A stretch of DNA of 64,000 nucleotides from Sialis fuliginosa (taxonomy: Eukaryota; Arthropoda; Insecta; Megaloptera; Sialidae). The stretch covers positions 4,993,001 through 5,057,000 of the forward strand of contig OY540813.1 of assembly GCA_961205875.1 (NCBI GenBank), written 5' to 3'. Below the pieces are notes generated by a model that did no database searches, was not told where the DNA came from, and was given only the letters and a program-made list of their open reading frames with translations. Made by a program: the position numbers and the translations under genes. Positions 36,201 to 46,785 of the stretch are shown here, in pieces. Positions within the stretch are counted from its first letter, which is position 1. Each line of letters starts with the position of its first letter.

Positions 36201-37384
36201 GAAACACTAAAAAATTTCTAATTTTTGATTTCGTTAAAAGTATGTTTACTGTATAGAAAATGACGTGAAAAGTTGAAATTTTCAAACCGCAGGTCTGTAT
36301 CTCAAACCGTTCTCGAGATATAGCCTCTCAAAGTTTTAGCTTTTTCAAATTTTTAAAGAAAAAAGGCCATAACTTTTAAACGGGTGGTCGAAATTGATTT
36401 TAGTTGACGGTTTTGAAATCAGCGTGTTAAAATCTATATAATGACATGTATAATACTTTAAAATATGACAAAAAAAATTTGGTCAAAAATCGACATTTTT
36501 ACCCCTTTGAATTTTTTCGATTTTTCGCAAAAAAAATTTCGAGTTTTAAGGTATTATACATGTCATTACATAGATTTTGAAACGCTGATTCCAAATCCAT
36601 CAACTAAAATCAATTCCGACCATCCGTTCAAAAGTTAGGGCCATTTTTCTTCAATTTGAGAGGCTATATCTCGAGAACGATTTGAGATACAAACTCGTCA
36701 TACAAATATCGACTAAAATACAAAAAAATCAGACGTAGAGGTATTATAGTTTTATAATTGAGCTTATAAATTAATATTAAATGTTATTTTTGATTTTTGG
36801 TTAAAATATTTGAGTCGCGCATAAAGTTGAATATTCAAATAATATTTTTAAATTATTTATTAACTAAAAACACAGATTTGTATTAATTTACCCATAAAGT
36901 AAGGGAAGCACTGCTTCCCCTGCTTCCATGGACGCTTCGCCACTGACGTTTATATAGAGTGACAATCTCTTTAAACTGATACTTTCGGCGAAACTTTTAA
37001 ATAAATTGTATTAAGACGGTTTCATCTTGTAAAAATTCAAATTCGGTCACGACTCGTCAAAATTTCAGCCGATTTTGTCTCGGCGTGAAACTCGATATGT
37101 CTGATTGTGAATCGAAACTTTTCATAAATTAATATCGATACTATATTAATTACATTCGTAACTTATACAAATAGGAAAATATGAAATTAATTTTATTCAA
37201 CAGTAATTAATGACATTTCTATTATTAACTTAATTACTTGTAGATTACATATATGAAAACTTACCTCTTCTATTGTTATTTCATTCAGTTCAGCACAAAT
37301 CACAGTAGGCGTGATGAAGATTCCAAAGGTGACTGCCATCAAAAATACCCACATGTTTGAATTATAGTTATTTGAGTGTGCCAT
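21278..37384 (-). CDS. Methuselah-like GPCR (gene 3), complete, 7 exons, 502 aa, 9.55-kb first intron
   Basis: Third receptor. Exons: 37384..37265, 27712..27501, 25889..25672, 25379..25194, 24577..24499, 23978..23797, 21789..21278; phases 0-2-1-1-2-1. Exon 1 holds a signal peptide; an inner MWVFLMAVTFG aligns with the gene 2 start, so the ATG at 37354 is an alternative. The ectodomain has PKCCNLTQD and VVGHQC (near-identical to gene 2) and GEYCLDRIQGT. TM1-TM2 follow with KKLRDLYGK and PGCVITG, the 79-bp TM3 exon, TM4, the longest loop 2 of the array ending SSCWFQ, then TM5-TM7 with MGISWCFEFISW and LQGVTIFIVTIIYPK. The C-terminal tail of about 50 residues is acidic and Asn-rich. Exon 1 is assigned across a transposon-filled intron by phase, signal peptide and resemblance to paralogues; this link is the least certain part of the model. 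Confidence 0.88.
22258..22355. repeat. Cluster of GATCTAC palindromic motifs (copy A)
   Basis: It carries AGATCTACGTAGATCAAATA, then AGATAAGATCTACGAAGG and AAAGATGGC. The motif is its own reverse complement around ACGT. A longer cluster lies at 25967..26190. Confidence 0.6.
22396..22701. repeat. ~306-bp palindromic element, gene 3 intron 6
   Basis: Left arm TGGTCCTTATATGGGGTTAG is mirrored at 22670..22701. Inner pieces AATGGCCATTTT and GAGCTGATTTGGGGG-type blocks are also mirrored around about 22545. The tips (TAGAATGG; inverted TAGGGTTATCC) resemble the TAGGGTGG tips of the palindrome at 12403, so the two may be related. Confidence 0.8.
23114..23394. mobile_element. MITE with exact GTCCGGTATTATAAAGGAGCT tips, gene 3 intron 6
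   Basis: The first 20 bases (GTCCGGTATTATAAAGGAGC) and the reverse complement of the last 20 are identical. Internal pieces TTGCTAGCTTGCAAGCACTC and its inverted counterpart extend the terminal symmetry to about 50 bp per side. This is the best-preserved member of the family in the window. Confidence 0.85.
24047..24240 (+). repeat. Dispersed repeat ATAACCGATGATGTTTGTCTTTA
   Basis: The block GATAACCGATGATGTTTGTC, then GAATCTGTTGT, then GGTGGCAGACGACTTCTGAA, recurs at 33058..33150 and 52455..52545. It runs on into AAACCTGTTTTACCGACTGT and CATAACAGAAATCTTTATTA, which recur inverted at 34252..34345. Class unknown; possibly a SINE-like or MITE unit. Confidence 0.6.
25457..25560 (+). repeat. Penelope-type terminal fragment (possible)
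   Basis: CACTGAAGATGTCCACTGCA, AATGTGTGACCAAAC, then AATCGACGCGGCTTACACCC. The CACTGAAGATG...GACGAAACG phrase is typical of repeats derived from Penelope-like retroelements. A second copy with the better preserved GACGAAACG lies at 54925..55120. It sits in gene 3 intron 3. Confidence 0.4.
25967..26190. repeat. Cluster of GATCTAC palindromic motifs (copy B)
   Basis: AGATCTACTTAGATCCACAT, AAGATCTACATAGATCTACA, ACATAGATCTACTTAATTAG and GATCTGCGTAGATCTATTTC occur within 225 bp, with mirrored GCCATCTTTGTTTCTTAT and AAGAAACATAGATGGC. The whole block is therefore itself a loose inverted repeat. It lies in gene 3 intron 2. Confidence 0.65.
26547..26883. mobile_element. MITE, CCGGAATTATAAAGAATTTG tips, gene 3 intron 2
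   Basis: The left end CCCGGAATTATAAAGAATTT and inverted right end GCCCGATATTATAAAGAATT are followed by subterminal TGCAAAT and TTAGCT.CAGCTAACG pairs. The interior (catgcgcgataagt, ctcataaaatgcat) matches the copy at 11801..12094 read in the opposite orientation. Confidence 0.75.
26925..27288. repeat. 364-bp foldback element, gene 3 intron 2
   Basis: The arms are reverse complements almost to the centre (about 27105): left GGTCACGTTCACGACTGACC, right inverted GGTTACGTTCACGACTGACC, then AAAAACAGTGAACAA, TTTCTGGTGGAATGTACCAG and TTTTTTAAGCGTGTAAGGA on both sides. AAT flanks both ends, as for the element at 14158, compatible with a 3-bp duplication. Confidence 0.88.
27836..28222. mobile_element. 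Inverted-repeat element CAGGCTGTTCGCCAGAACCGA, gene 3 intron 1
   Basis: The left end ACAGGCTGTTCGCCAGAACC with GAGTGAGCATTGCTAACTTT is mirrored by the right end (AAAGTTAGCAATGATCACTC). A second, longer copy is at 41423..42070 with the same GCCAGAATCGA tip and the same TTCATTTAAC.GATCTTCTAG segment. Non-coding. Confidence 0.7.
28780..29510 (+). repeat. Dispersed repeat with GTTACGTATAAGAAAGTCCC
   Basis: Contains GTCTGTCTGTCTGTAAGCGC, ACGACAAATCGTAGAAGGGT and GTGTTACGTATAAGAAAGTC. All three recur around 55800..56400, the first two inverted. The class is not recognised. It lies in gene 3 intron 1. Confidence 0.55.
30074..30530. mobile_element. hAT MITE, CAGGACTTGAACCGG tip, near-perfect target duplication
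   Basis: The element spans 30082..30522: left tip CAGGACTTGAACCGGAATTT, inverted right tip CAGGGATCTGAACCTGAACG. Flanking octamers ctacaaac (30074) and cttcaaac (30523) agree at 7 of 8 positions. It is related to the next element and only 46 bp separate their target duplications' edges. Confidence 0.8.
30569..30961. mobile_element. hAT MITE, CAGGGCTTCGAACCG tips, perfect 8-bp target duplication
   Basis: The element spans 30577..30953 between identical octamers cttaattt. Both tips read CAGGGCTTCGAACCG. The interior is an array of degenerate GAACCGAAAACCG/CGGTT motifs, with AACCGTTATTTTTTGC twice. This motif multiplicity is unusual for a 377-bp MITE. It lies in gene 3 intron 1. Confidence 0.92.
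31375..31396. repeat. (TA)n microsatellite
   Basis: An uninterrupted run of TA dinucleotides of about 22 bases, within a generally TA-rich stretch from 31305. Confidence 0.85.
31397..34932. other. Interior of gene 3 intron 1, no gene seen
   Basis: AT-rich, with no receptor exon on either strand. It includes further copies of dispersed repeats (33058..33150; 34252..34345 inverted) and little else that I can name. Confidence 0.5.
34933..35131. mobile_element. hAT MITE, CAGTGGCGGACTAAG tips
   Basis: Left tip CAGTGGCGGACTAAG followed by an unbroken G run of about 16; inverted right tip CAGTCGCGGACTAAAG. Flanks gtttgtct and gtaagtct agree at 6 of 8 positions. Its neighbour at 35309 has the same right tip. 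Confidence 0.8.
35309..35488. mobile_element. hAT MITE, CAATGGCGAAG / CAGTGGCGGACTAAG tips
   Basis: Left end CAATGGCGAAGTAG with a G run; inverted right end CAGTGGCGGACTAAGAAAAT. Flanks atttccat and atttcatc are alike with a one-base shift. The two related elements lie 177 bp apart, in gene 3 intron 1. Confidence 0.7.
36196..36945. mobile_element. Truncated second copy of the hAT foldback element
   Basis: The right end, inverted, reads CAGTGGCGAAGCGTCCATGG, the same tip as the left end of the element at 6170. The palindromic core (CAAACCGCAGGTCTGTATCT ... AGATATAGCCTCTCAAAG) is retained, but the opposite tip is missing and one arm is shortened. It ends about 320 bp from exon 1 of gene 3, inside its first intron. 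Confidence 0.85.
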
Positions 37385-38146
37385 TACAAAAAAATATGTA
37401 AAGTCCCTTGATGTAATTTTAAGAACACGCAGTCAACAACTTCTCATTCCTCAAAAGTCTGTTCTTTACTCTTTGCTGACGAAATCGATTATTTGTATTA
37501 TGAAACTGCACGAATTGGTTTACAATTTTACATCTAAAAAACACATTTTTTGGGTTATAACTTAAAAGGATAATATATTGTAGTTCATAAACTGCATGGA
37601 TAATTTTTTTTAAACCAGAAACAGAAGGAAGAAAAAATATTAATAAAAATGATACTTTATTCTTGAATAAAACTATTAAATAGGAAAATATAAAATTTTC
37701 GTATTTGACTTCTGTTTCCTTGATCGTATTCAACGTTTCATTGCAGTTCAGTGAATATTTTCAAGGTTTTTCACGAAAATATCCACTGTTGTATGCGACG
37801 AAATTTTGCATCACGCGATCGAACCAATTACCATTTTTTTTAAATTTACTCTATCAATTCATTACAAAAATATATAATGGAAGGTTACAAAAAAATGTAT
37901 TTTTATTTTTCAATATATTACCTTTCGAAGTAAATGCAGTTAAATCAACTTTATATTATTTAAATAAACAACTTTCCCCAAAAACACAAAAAAATTCACT
38001 TTATTCACTAAAGTTCACATATAAAATTCAAACAAATTGAATCGAGTAAGCTATGATCGTAAAAACAAAATAAATTAAACCGTGAAGTACATTTTCTATA
38101 GTTGGCTGTGCGAGCGTGCCAAGTGTTTCGCCGCTGAGGTTAATTA

Positions 38147-38181
38147 ACGACCGGTTCGTTCAGCGTCTAGTTTATAACTGA
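38147..38181 (-). promoter_or_regulatory. Core promoter: Inr TCAGTT with perfect DPE, likely gene 3
   Basis: On the minus strand TCAGTT (38181..38176) matches the arthropod initiator, putting +1 at 38179. GGTCGT lies at exactly +28 to +33 (38152..38147) and fits the DPE consensus RGWYVT at all six positions. The surrounding 38100..38290 block is GC-richer than its setting. The nearest downstream ATG exon on this strand is exon 1 of gene 3, 0.8 kb away, so a long or spliced 5' UTR is implied. Confidence 0.6.
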
Positions 38182-40411
38182 CTGGCCATTCAGATTGTGA
38201 GACAATTTGGGCGAGCGATATCTAAATACACGCGCGTCAATTGTTATTGCAAGAACGTACCAGTGATTCGCTATTATGTCTTATCGGATAGCTCTCAATG
38301 ATAATGGAAAGTATTTTTCTACGAAGATTGGTCATTTTAGAAGTGAATTTACTAATATTGTTAATTTAAATTATTTAAATAAACAATAATATAACAAAAT
38401 TATTATACAGTGTATTCCAAGTTGATTTTAAGACATAGGAAATTTAATATGGGGACAATTAAAAATGTTGTAGTAACCTTTAGTTTTTAACGATGTGTGA
38501 TTGGTGCATTTTGAAATGCCGCCTCGAAACTTACTGATACATTTTTAATTAATCAACAGTATTTTGTTTTCAACAATAAAATACATTAATGAAATTAAGC
38601 ATCCTAGATAAAATTATAATAATATTTTTTGGCAGATATAAATTTGAAAACAAAATACTAATTACTATTTTATTAAATAATTTTTCACAGCGGTCCCCAA
38701 ACTACGACCTGTAGGTCGAATCTGGTATCGATTTGTCTTTAGTTTAGAGTTATTATAAAATTATGTCTAGTCATAATGAAGACTGTTAAAAAATTGAATT
38801 CGTGATTTTAAAATTATTCAGAAGTATGAAAAATGCCTCATTTTTACAATTTTTGTGTATTCTGAATTCATATAATACCTATGTAAAAAATAGATCCAAT
38901 TGACTTTTTTGATAATTAAAAGTCGATAAAAAATAAAGATCACTAATATTTTTTTTGTCGTTAAAAGTTTACAGGGGGTGTCCCCTGCCTAATGTTAAAA
39001 AAAAAATTGAGAGGGGTGGGGGACAAATTTCGATCCCCACCTTAGCGACGCCACTGTCTATATTATATGTATATTTTATATGCGACTCAAGACAATTCAA
39101 AGTGACCTAAAGAAACCAAATGTTTGGTCACGCATATTATAAAACAATTGAAAAAAGTAAAAAGTTTTGGAAGCACTGATAATTATTGACCGTGAGTTTA
39201 GCGGGATTCCAAAACATGTCTGCTACGTAACTTTGAGCGCCGGCTTTCTGTGAATCATTTTTTATTATTTAATGTATTATTCATTATAATCAGCAGAATG
39301 AACTGCAGACCTTCATTCTGTGCAATTCTGTGCATATTATACTTAAACCTAATAACAACAAGGATTTCTAAAAAAAAAAAGAATATTTTATATTAGTTTC
39401 AAGAATTTTAAATTATCATTTTATTGTCTGATGCAAAAAAATTCCACAAGCAATTTTATTTTTTAATATTTTTTAAATCTATCTTAAAAGAGAGAAATTT
39501 TTCATGCATAGGCGCCGACTTCATTTACTTACTTACTTCATTTTACCCGTAGGGGCGAGATTTTTATAACCATTGTAAAACTGCCCATGCAGCATCATCA
39601 GGGACGTGAAAAAAATCATAGAAAATAAAAATAAAATGATTTTGAAGTTTCGATTATTATATAGGTTTCAATTTGACGAAATAGACGCATCGACAGGTGG
39701 AGATTATTTATAATTTATTTCAAACTGTTCGCTAATTATAATTGATTGGTATTATAAAATCAAAAGTTCGAGATAAACAATTTTTTAAACAAATTCTGAT
39801 AAAAAAAAACAACAGATTTTTGTCTTTCAGAAATAACTGATAAAAATTACTTTTTAGTAAAAACTACTATGTCGTTAAATATTTATGAAATAAATCATTT
39901 CGTTTTATACTTTCTTTGCACGAAACAGTCATTAATTCTGTTCAACATGAACTGTTTTAATTTTAATATACATACATACATACCTACATACATACACCTA
40001 TACAATATACCTATACACTTGGGCGCCGTGAGGGGGGTGCAAGGAGGTGCACTTGCACCCCCTGGCAAAAAAAAAAACACATAAAACATTAAGAAATACA
40101 ATTTTTATTTTAAATTTCACTCTTTAAATAACAGTTTAAGTCATAGGACCTTTTTTTTTTGGTCGCGTCAATTTCAATTTCTAATTTTATAAATTGAAAT
40201 AAAGTTACATTAGGAAAAATAAAAACTGAAGACCTTTTTTTTTAGTCATGCTAATTTCAATACAGGTTTATTATTACAAAATCATTATATATTTTTTTAA
40301 TTATCCTCGCATGTAATTTAATTTGATATATCTAAATGCACCCCCCTGAAAGAAATTCTACCGGTGCTCATGCCTATACATATATACATATACTTATATA
40401 TTTCACATAGT

Positions 40412-40798
40412 ATAGGCGCCGCTACGGGGGATGAGGGTGACAGTCGCACCAATTTTTTTTTTACAACTTAAACAGCGTGCGCGGAGTGTAAAAATAATTA
40501 CAGCTAAATTCGAAATATGCCATTTGAAACCTAAGACCCTCACCATCTAAATATTTTTTTTCTTTAATATTTTTACCAATTTTCAGCTATTTTCACTTCA
40601 TATGAACCTCTATAAATATATGATTAGGATTTTTTTTACACCCCACCGTGGATATAAAAATCTCATCCCCCCAAGTAAAATAAAAATTTGGCGCACCAAA
40701 CACTTACTTGAAATCGTCATTTCTAATTCATGAGCGTCTAGAAATATATGATTATGACTGTCTCATCCCCCCAGAAAAAATGAAAAGTTGGCGCCTAT
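40412..40798. mobile_element. Element with ATAGGCGCC tips
   Basis: ATAGGCGCCGC at the left and GGCGCCTAT at the right are inverted. Inside, the phrases CTCATCCCCCCA and CACCAAACACTTACTT each occur twice, the second copies running to or past the right tip, so a partial tandem duplication has occurred. No target duplication is clear. Confidence 0.55.
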
Positions 40799-41422
40799 GT
40801 CATATAAAAAAATTCTTTCTCCACCAAACACTTACTTTACTCCATGAAAGTATTATTCATAAACTTCTTGATAAATATCCATACATATATTACTATTATT
40901 TAAGAATACTTTATTCAGAATTATTTAAATAATTTAATTCCATGATTAAACTGACGTTATTTGAACTATCCTTGAATGAGGAAACTCATTTTATTAAATA
41001 AATATAATCCCCGGTTAGTTGATTCATTTATGATATCTTAATATATTTTTTATAAGAGAATCATACAGATATGCTAATTGTAGTGTCAATAAAGAAATAA
41101 TTATAGATAACTAAAACGTTCTTGTGAATTTATCTATCGATTAAAACATGATACAGATATGTTTGACAGTTTAATATTATGTACATATTACATAATTCAT
41201 TTCTATTTGTATAATTTAGCTGAGAGTTTTTTTTTCTCCGAAGAGTATTTCTGATTAAAAACACGTTTATCTGTTATGATTTTTTAAATCCGTTCAGAAG
41301 CAAAAAAAAAAATTTTTATAAATAATATAAAATTACAAATAGATAACTGTAATCGGAAATCATGTAAGGTTTTATTTAGAAACAATAAATTAATATATAA
41401 TAATATTTTGAAAAACATATAT

Positions 41423-42070
41423 ACAGGATTTTCGCCAGAATCGAACTTTGTTATTATTGGAGCTAGAAGATCGGTTAAAAAAAGTTATATTTCAATATAT
41501 CTCTGAAATTTGACATTCAATTGTTTTTTTGAGGCCACTATTATTCTGCCCTGCTAAGCTATGGTATCTGCATTTAGATGAAAGTAGAGAAAATTCAGTT
41601 TGTATTTTTAAATTGTTGCCATGCATTTAATACTTGACAACAATTATAAATAAAGTTTTTATCTAAAGTAATTTCTTCAGGTGAATTCGTTTTTTTAATT
41701 ATAAATGTGATAGAATGAATATTTTCTATTAAGAAATCAGTTAACATTTTACAGATTTGTAAACTCACTTTATTTTACTAACAATAAGCCAATTTACTGT
41801 AACTACTCTTTACTTAAACGAAAACAAAAAGGTGGTTTTATTAGAAAAAAAAGTATATATACAATATTTAACACTAGTAAGATGCAGGAAGATATAGATA
41901 ATGTCATTTTGTACTTACATAACTCAATTTTGACAAAATTGTCAGATACCACATTTGTGCTTAGCAGGGCAGTATTCATCTCGGAAAAAATACCGATACT
42001 TTGTTCATTTAACTGATCTTCTAGCTCCAATAATAACAAAGTTAGCAATGTTCACTCGATTCTGGCTTGT
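41423..42070. mobile_element. Second copy of the GCCAGAATCGA inverted-repeat element
   Basis: Left CAGGATTTTCGCCAGAATCG, right inverted AAGCCAGAATCGAGTGAACA. GGAGCTAGAAGATCGGTTAA is mirrored near 42010. About 650 bp against 390 bp for the copy at 27836, with the extra length in the centre. Confidence 0.7.
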
Positions 42071-43525
42071 TGATAATATTATATTTTTAATTAAGTTAAT
42101 TTATTTTTATATTTACACATATTTAATTAAAATAAATAAGTAATCTATCATAACATAAATGTAGACTTACGTATTCTTATTAAAAATGTTGAATCAGTTA
42201 TAATATATCAGCAAAGTGTCAGAGTTGGGAAGTAATTTATTTATAATAGCTAACCACGTATAGTAGGTATTAAAACTACATTACTGACATTATAACAAAT
42301 GCATATTTATTAGTATACAGTGTTATATTATTAAAAAAATTATAATAATGCTTAACAAAGTTTACTCTTCCTTCCAGGAGCCCAACTACTATAGTATATA
42401 AAGTAAGTGAAAGTGTACGTATAATTGAATTAAATTAATTTAAAAAATAATCTACCCGATAACCTTTGAACTGAAAAAAACCGATATTATTAATTCCAAA
42501 TATAAACTTTATCTCAAAAAAGTTCAATTGCACTCAAAATTTCTATGACCAAAGAAGGCTATAAGTATTTAAGTACTAAATTTTTTTGTGTTATAAATAA
42601 TTAACAATTGAAAATTTATCGAGAAGATTTATAGAAAACGAAATTGACTAGGTAATCTTCGGAGATAATTTCTCATTGGAAAAACCCAAAACAACTACAA
42701 TGTACAAACGTGTACACGTATTTTTTTGATCACGCGCTTCGATAGCGTTCAGTATATAGTTTTTATTTTTTATTTTTTAACTGTTGTATAGCAATTTTAC
42801 TGCCACTAACAAACATTTCCCCGAGGCTGATTCATTGTCCACCCTTACCTTGGCACGGCCCTGCTAATTGACAATCTATGAATGGAATCTGAAGTCGTTA
42901 AACTTTGTGGTTTACATTGAATAAAATATAATTTGAACTAATGTGGTTAAATACAGAAAACTATATTAATTATAACATTGAATTAAAAATTCTAAGAAAA
43001 AGTACAATGATTATGTCATTATAGATAAATTGTAACTAATTTTAACGCAATTTATAAAAATAGAATTACAAAATATTATGGTAAATGATATGAGTAAATT
43101 TAAAATACATTTGTAACAAATTGATAACAAGTATATTATGTGTACATTTTTCAAGAAAAGTTTATTCCTTGAATGTGTGTGACAGCACTTAAAATGTATT
43201 CAAACAATTCACATAAAACGTGTGAAATGATTAAATACTTTGACAGGTACGTGTACGCACGTCATTTGAGACAGAAAAAGTAAATAAGATTTATATTTAT
43301 GGAGGAACTAATCAAATATTTAATTTTATCAGGGAAGTAGTAAAAAGTTGATTCAGTTTTGTAATTCCAAGGGCTTTGAATAACCGGAATATTATTCGTG
43401 AAATTATTGAAAATGTTCCGGTTTATATTCAAGATGTCTATTTGTTTGAAGTTAAACTTCTTTTTAGCGAGATTAGTGAATTGGAACGATATCGACAGCT
43501 TTTACAATTATGGGAGCATATGCGT

Positions 43526-43858
43526 GAGTAGATGTATAAGAGAAAGATGGATGAATAGTGCATGCATACAAGTCACTTTACGTCGGTTATGCGTAAAAGA
43601 GAGATGAGTAAATGTATAAGAGAAAGATGGATGAATAGCACATACGTACAAGTCACTTTACGTCGGTTATGCGTAAGAAAGAAAGAGAGATGAGTAAATG
43701 TATAAGAGAAAGATGGATGAATAGTGCATGCATACAAGTCACTTTACGTCGGTTATGCGTAAAAGAGAGATGAGTAAATGTATAAGAGAAAGATGGATGA
43801 ATAGCACATGCGTACAAGTCACTTTACGTCGGTTATGCGTAAGAAAGAAAGAGAGATG
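43526..43858. repeat. Minisatellite with alternating 80/86-bp monomers
   Basis: Four monomers start at 43526, 43606, 43692 and 43772, with spacings 80, 86, 80 and 86. Types alternate: A has GTGCATGCATACAAG and ends GCGTAAAAGAGAGAT; B has GCACATRCGTACAAG and ends GCGTAAGAAAGAAAGAGAGA. The unit of amplification is therefore the 166-bp A+B dimer, present twice. Open frames crossing it are artefacts of the repeat. Confidence 0.92.
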
Positions 43859-46368
43859 AGTAATTTTGAGTCCTGTAATATGTGTAATAAATTTATGAAT
43901 CACTCTTATGAATGTGATTAACAGTAAGTCCACTTTTTTCGATTGACTAATTTTAATATAAAAATACTTAACCATAAAAATTTGTAATATTTTATATCGT
44001 TGTTAATAAATTGAGAAACATTTTTGTACACAAAAAAAATTGAATTTCTCCATCGTTTGAGAAGTGAACAAACATTGTTTTTTGATTTCTGCAGCATAGT
44101 AACAACTCCATCTTTGTATAATTATTTTTAAGCCTGTTTTTCTCTCAATCAACCAATAACAACTAAGGAAATTCCAGCTATTCTTTTTATGTCTTAAAAT
44201 TTTAAATTGGCATTTTTTCCACACTTCATTTGCCATTTAATGTATTTAAATCACATGCAAAAACTATCAAGTAATATTGAAGAAACTTATACCTATACTT
44301 ATAACTTTTTATATTTCAAAATATAGTTTTATATACTGTTTTTCCAGTAAATAAAAAATCCAACCAATTTTTCATATATTATACATATACATATAATATA
44401 ATATAATTATATAATGAAGATTTATATATTAAAATATTAGCGCACCAGTGTTACTCGGGGATATAAATTTAATCTGTAAAAAACTTATTAAACATCGTTT
44501 TCATTTATAGCTTACGAAATTTACACAAAATATCCACAAATTATACTCCTAAACCTTCCTCGTGAAACACTACATTAGTGAAAACCAGAATAAAATCCGT
44601 TAAGTAGTTACTGACAAACAGACGCGGCGAGAGACTTTGTTTTATACTATGTGTGTAGTAGATACAGCCATATTTTAAAATTTAAATAAATTCTGCTTCT
44701 AAATTCGTTCAAAATAAATATACAGTGGTACAAAATATATAACTTTAGTACGTTTTTCTCGTTACTACGTGTTTTCCCTCTAGTTCCTTCAAACACGTAC
44801 TAACGAGGTTCTACTGTAATTAATATTATACACAACAAAATAAAAAACACTTTATTAGTAAAACTTGTTCGCAAATTAAATTATTTAATGAGTCTATCAT
44901 ATTCTAGAAGCATAAACAGTTAATTCTATTTTTAGTCACATCCAAATATATTGATATCTACTTGTTAGTTATTCGTTGCACAATTGCAAAGTTCTTCTAA
45001 TTATATTATTATACCGACAAAGATACAGCAACGAAATTTTATTACCTGATTATATCTCCCAATATAAATACAATACTGATTGATATGTAGGTAGAGGATA
45101 AGATGAAATATGCAAATATTTGTCCTTCTTTTGTTCTGTCGTTTTTATATCTTTGTTTTAAATGTTTGAAAAACTATAAATAGGATGAAGCGTAGTAAAA
45201 AATAAACAAAAGAGTCTACACAATTTATTACCTAAGTTTTTCAATTTTCAACATTTGAAATAATATTCCTTCCTCGAGATATATTCAAAATATAAGAGGA
45301 ACTATGAGATCAATTCTGGAAGCAGAAAATATGTCTCTGATTTCAAAATTTCTGTTTCAGGTATTCAAAAATTTTGACACACGTACAACTAATTCAAATC
45401 GGTGTATAATGTTGTAAAAAGTATAGTATATCACTATAATAAACATAATTTGAAATTGTAATTTTTTAACCTGTTTGTGACGTGATCACAAACGCGTCTG
45501 TCAGTGGTATGACGTATGTTACACGTCAAAATACTCGATCCCTATTGGTTTATTTCAGTTTGTTATGTAGCAAATAACGTCACGCATAACACGTGACTTT
45601 TTGGGTGTTTTGAGGGAAAATTTTTCATTTGAATAAAAAAAATTATTTTCAGTGTTTTTTCGGCATTGTTTTGGAAAAAGAAACGAATTATATATGTACA
45701 TACGCATAATTTACAATATATTTTAAAATTTTGTTTGTACCCTATTATTATTTTTCAAAATACCTCAAGAACGACGCAAGTAAGGTATAAATTATAACGA
45801 ATCTTTTTAATAGAACATTACATTTTCTAAAAAAAAAGGTCATTATAAAAATTAACAATATTCTCTTACAAAGATATATTTCCCTTTACAGAATTTCGCA
45901 CTTGGTTGTAAATTCTAGGGTTAAGATAGGTAAGTTTTTGTTTATAATTTTTAAAGAGTCATTCTACACTATAATTATATTAAAATACTTACATACGAAT
46001 TACTTCCCACTTAAATAAGGTGTTTATGCCTCGGGCGATTGACTTGGGAGCGTGGCATTTTGATATTTCATATTTGTATAATTTATTACCTTACGAAACC
46101 ATGTCATGTTTGTTATTGGATTTATTTCATACTCTAAAAACCCTCCTCTATAGCTCTGATATTAATTATAAGTCTAACCTTCTTGGCGCAATACAATATT
46201 AGAAATAGAGATTATTAGATTGCAATACATTGCAATAATTTTTGAAAAATGTAACTTAAAAATTAAAATTTATAAAAAGATAAAGTACTTAATTAAATGT
46301 ATACTAAATTAAAAATATTTGTTGATATTTGATTACTATATACCATTTCTGAATATTAATCTATATAC
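43859..46368. other. Intergenic DNA, nothing assigned
   Basis: AT-rich with no exon-like structure. A block near 45480..45600 is richer in GC and CpG (acgtgatcacaaacgcgt, acgtcacgcataacacgtga) but has no open frame. Confidence 0.45.
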
Positions 46369-46785
46369 ATTTAACTATCTTATAGCGTCATTTGATGACA
46401 ATCGGCTAATAGGTGTCAAAATGGTGGACATTTACACTAATTATTAGTATAATTTATTTATTAATTATTATATTAGCATAGAAACTGCTTTATATTGTTT
46501 CAAATTTGACGATATCTTTTGTGTCGTAGTACTTATCATTTTGTAATCATTAGCAAGTGTTCATCACTGCGTGCTCATTACTGGTTTTACTTTATCTATT
46601 ACTGGAGAAAAAACATAAACAAAATAAAAAGGCTATAATTAAAAAAAAAAACTATATGTGCGGACATTGGTAATTAAATTGATTTAATAAAGAGTTACTT
46701 GTTTTATTAGGAACATGAGTTCATGAGAATTACAAAACACTAAACCTTGCTCTTAAAGCGGCCATAGCTGGTGCCAATACCTCAT
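46369..46785 (+). repeat. ~420-bp repeat, copy 1 of an inverted pair
   Basis: From ATTTAACTATCTTATAGCGT to GGTGCCAATACCTCAT it is the reverse complement of 50302..50723 with scattered differences and small indels. The two ends do not look like inverted repeats of each other. A shorter piece of the same sequence (ACTGGCACCAATCTT...AAAAGCAAGGT) lies at 14080..14150. Confidence 0.85.

Larger units (their letters stand above)
38300..43525. other. Intergenic, transposon fragments only
   Basis: No supported gene. It holds an inverted CAGTGGCGTCGCTAAGG tip at 39056, a block with mirrored gtgcaccccc at 40019..40370 containing ACTGAAGACCTTTTTTTTT, an element at 40412..40798, the repeat at 41423, and an inverted CAGGGCCGTGCC tip at 42863. 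Confidence 0.5.

Noticed and set aside
37705-38040. 111-codon plus-strand frame upstream of gene 3
   Set aside because: Low-complexity composition rich in Phe, Leu, Asn and Lys, no recognisable domain, and it overlaps the presumed 5' UTR of gene 3 on the other strand.
43398-43607. Plus-strand frame with a Cys- and Arg-rich C-terminus
   Set aside because: Half of it is minisatellite monomer and the remainder is AT-rich noise; no family match.
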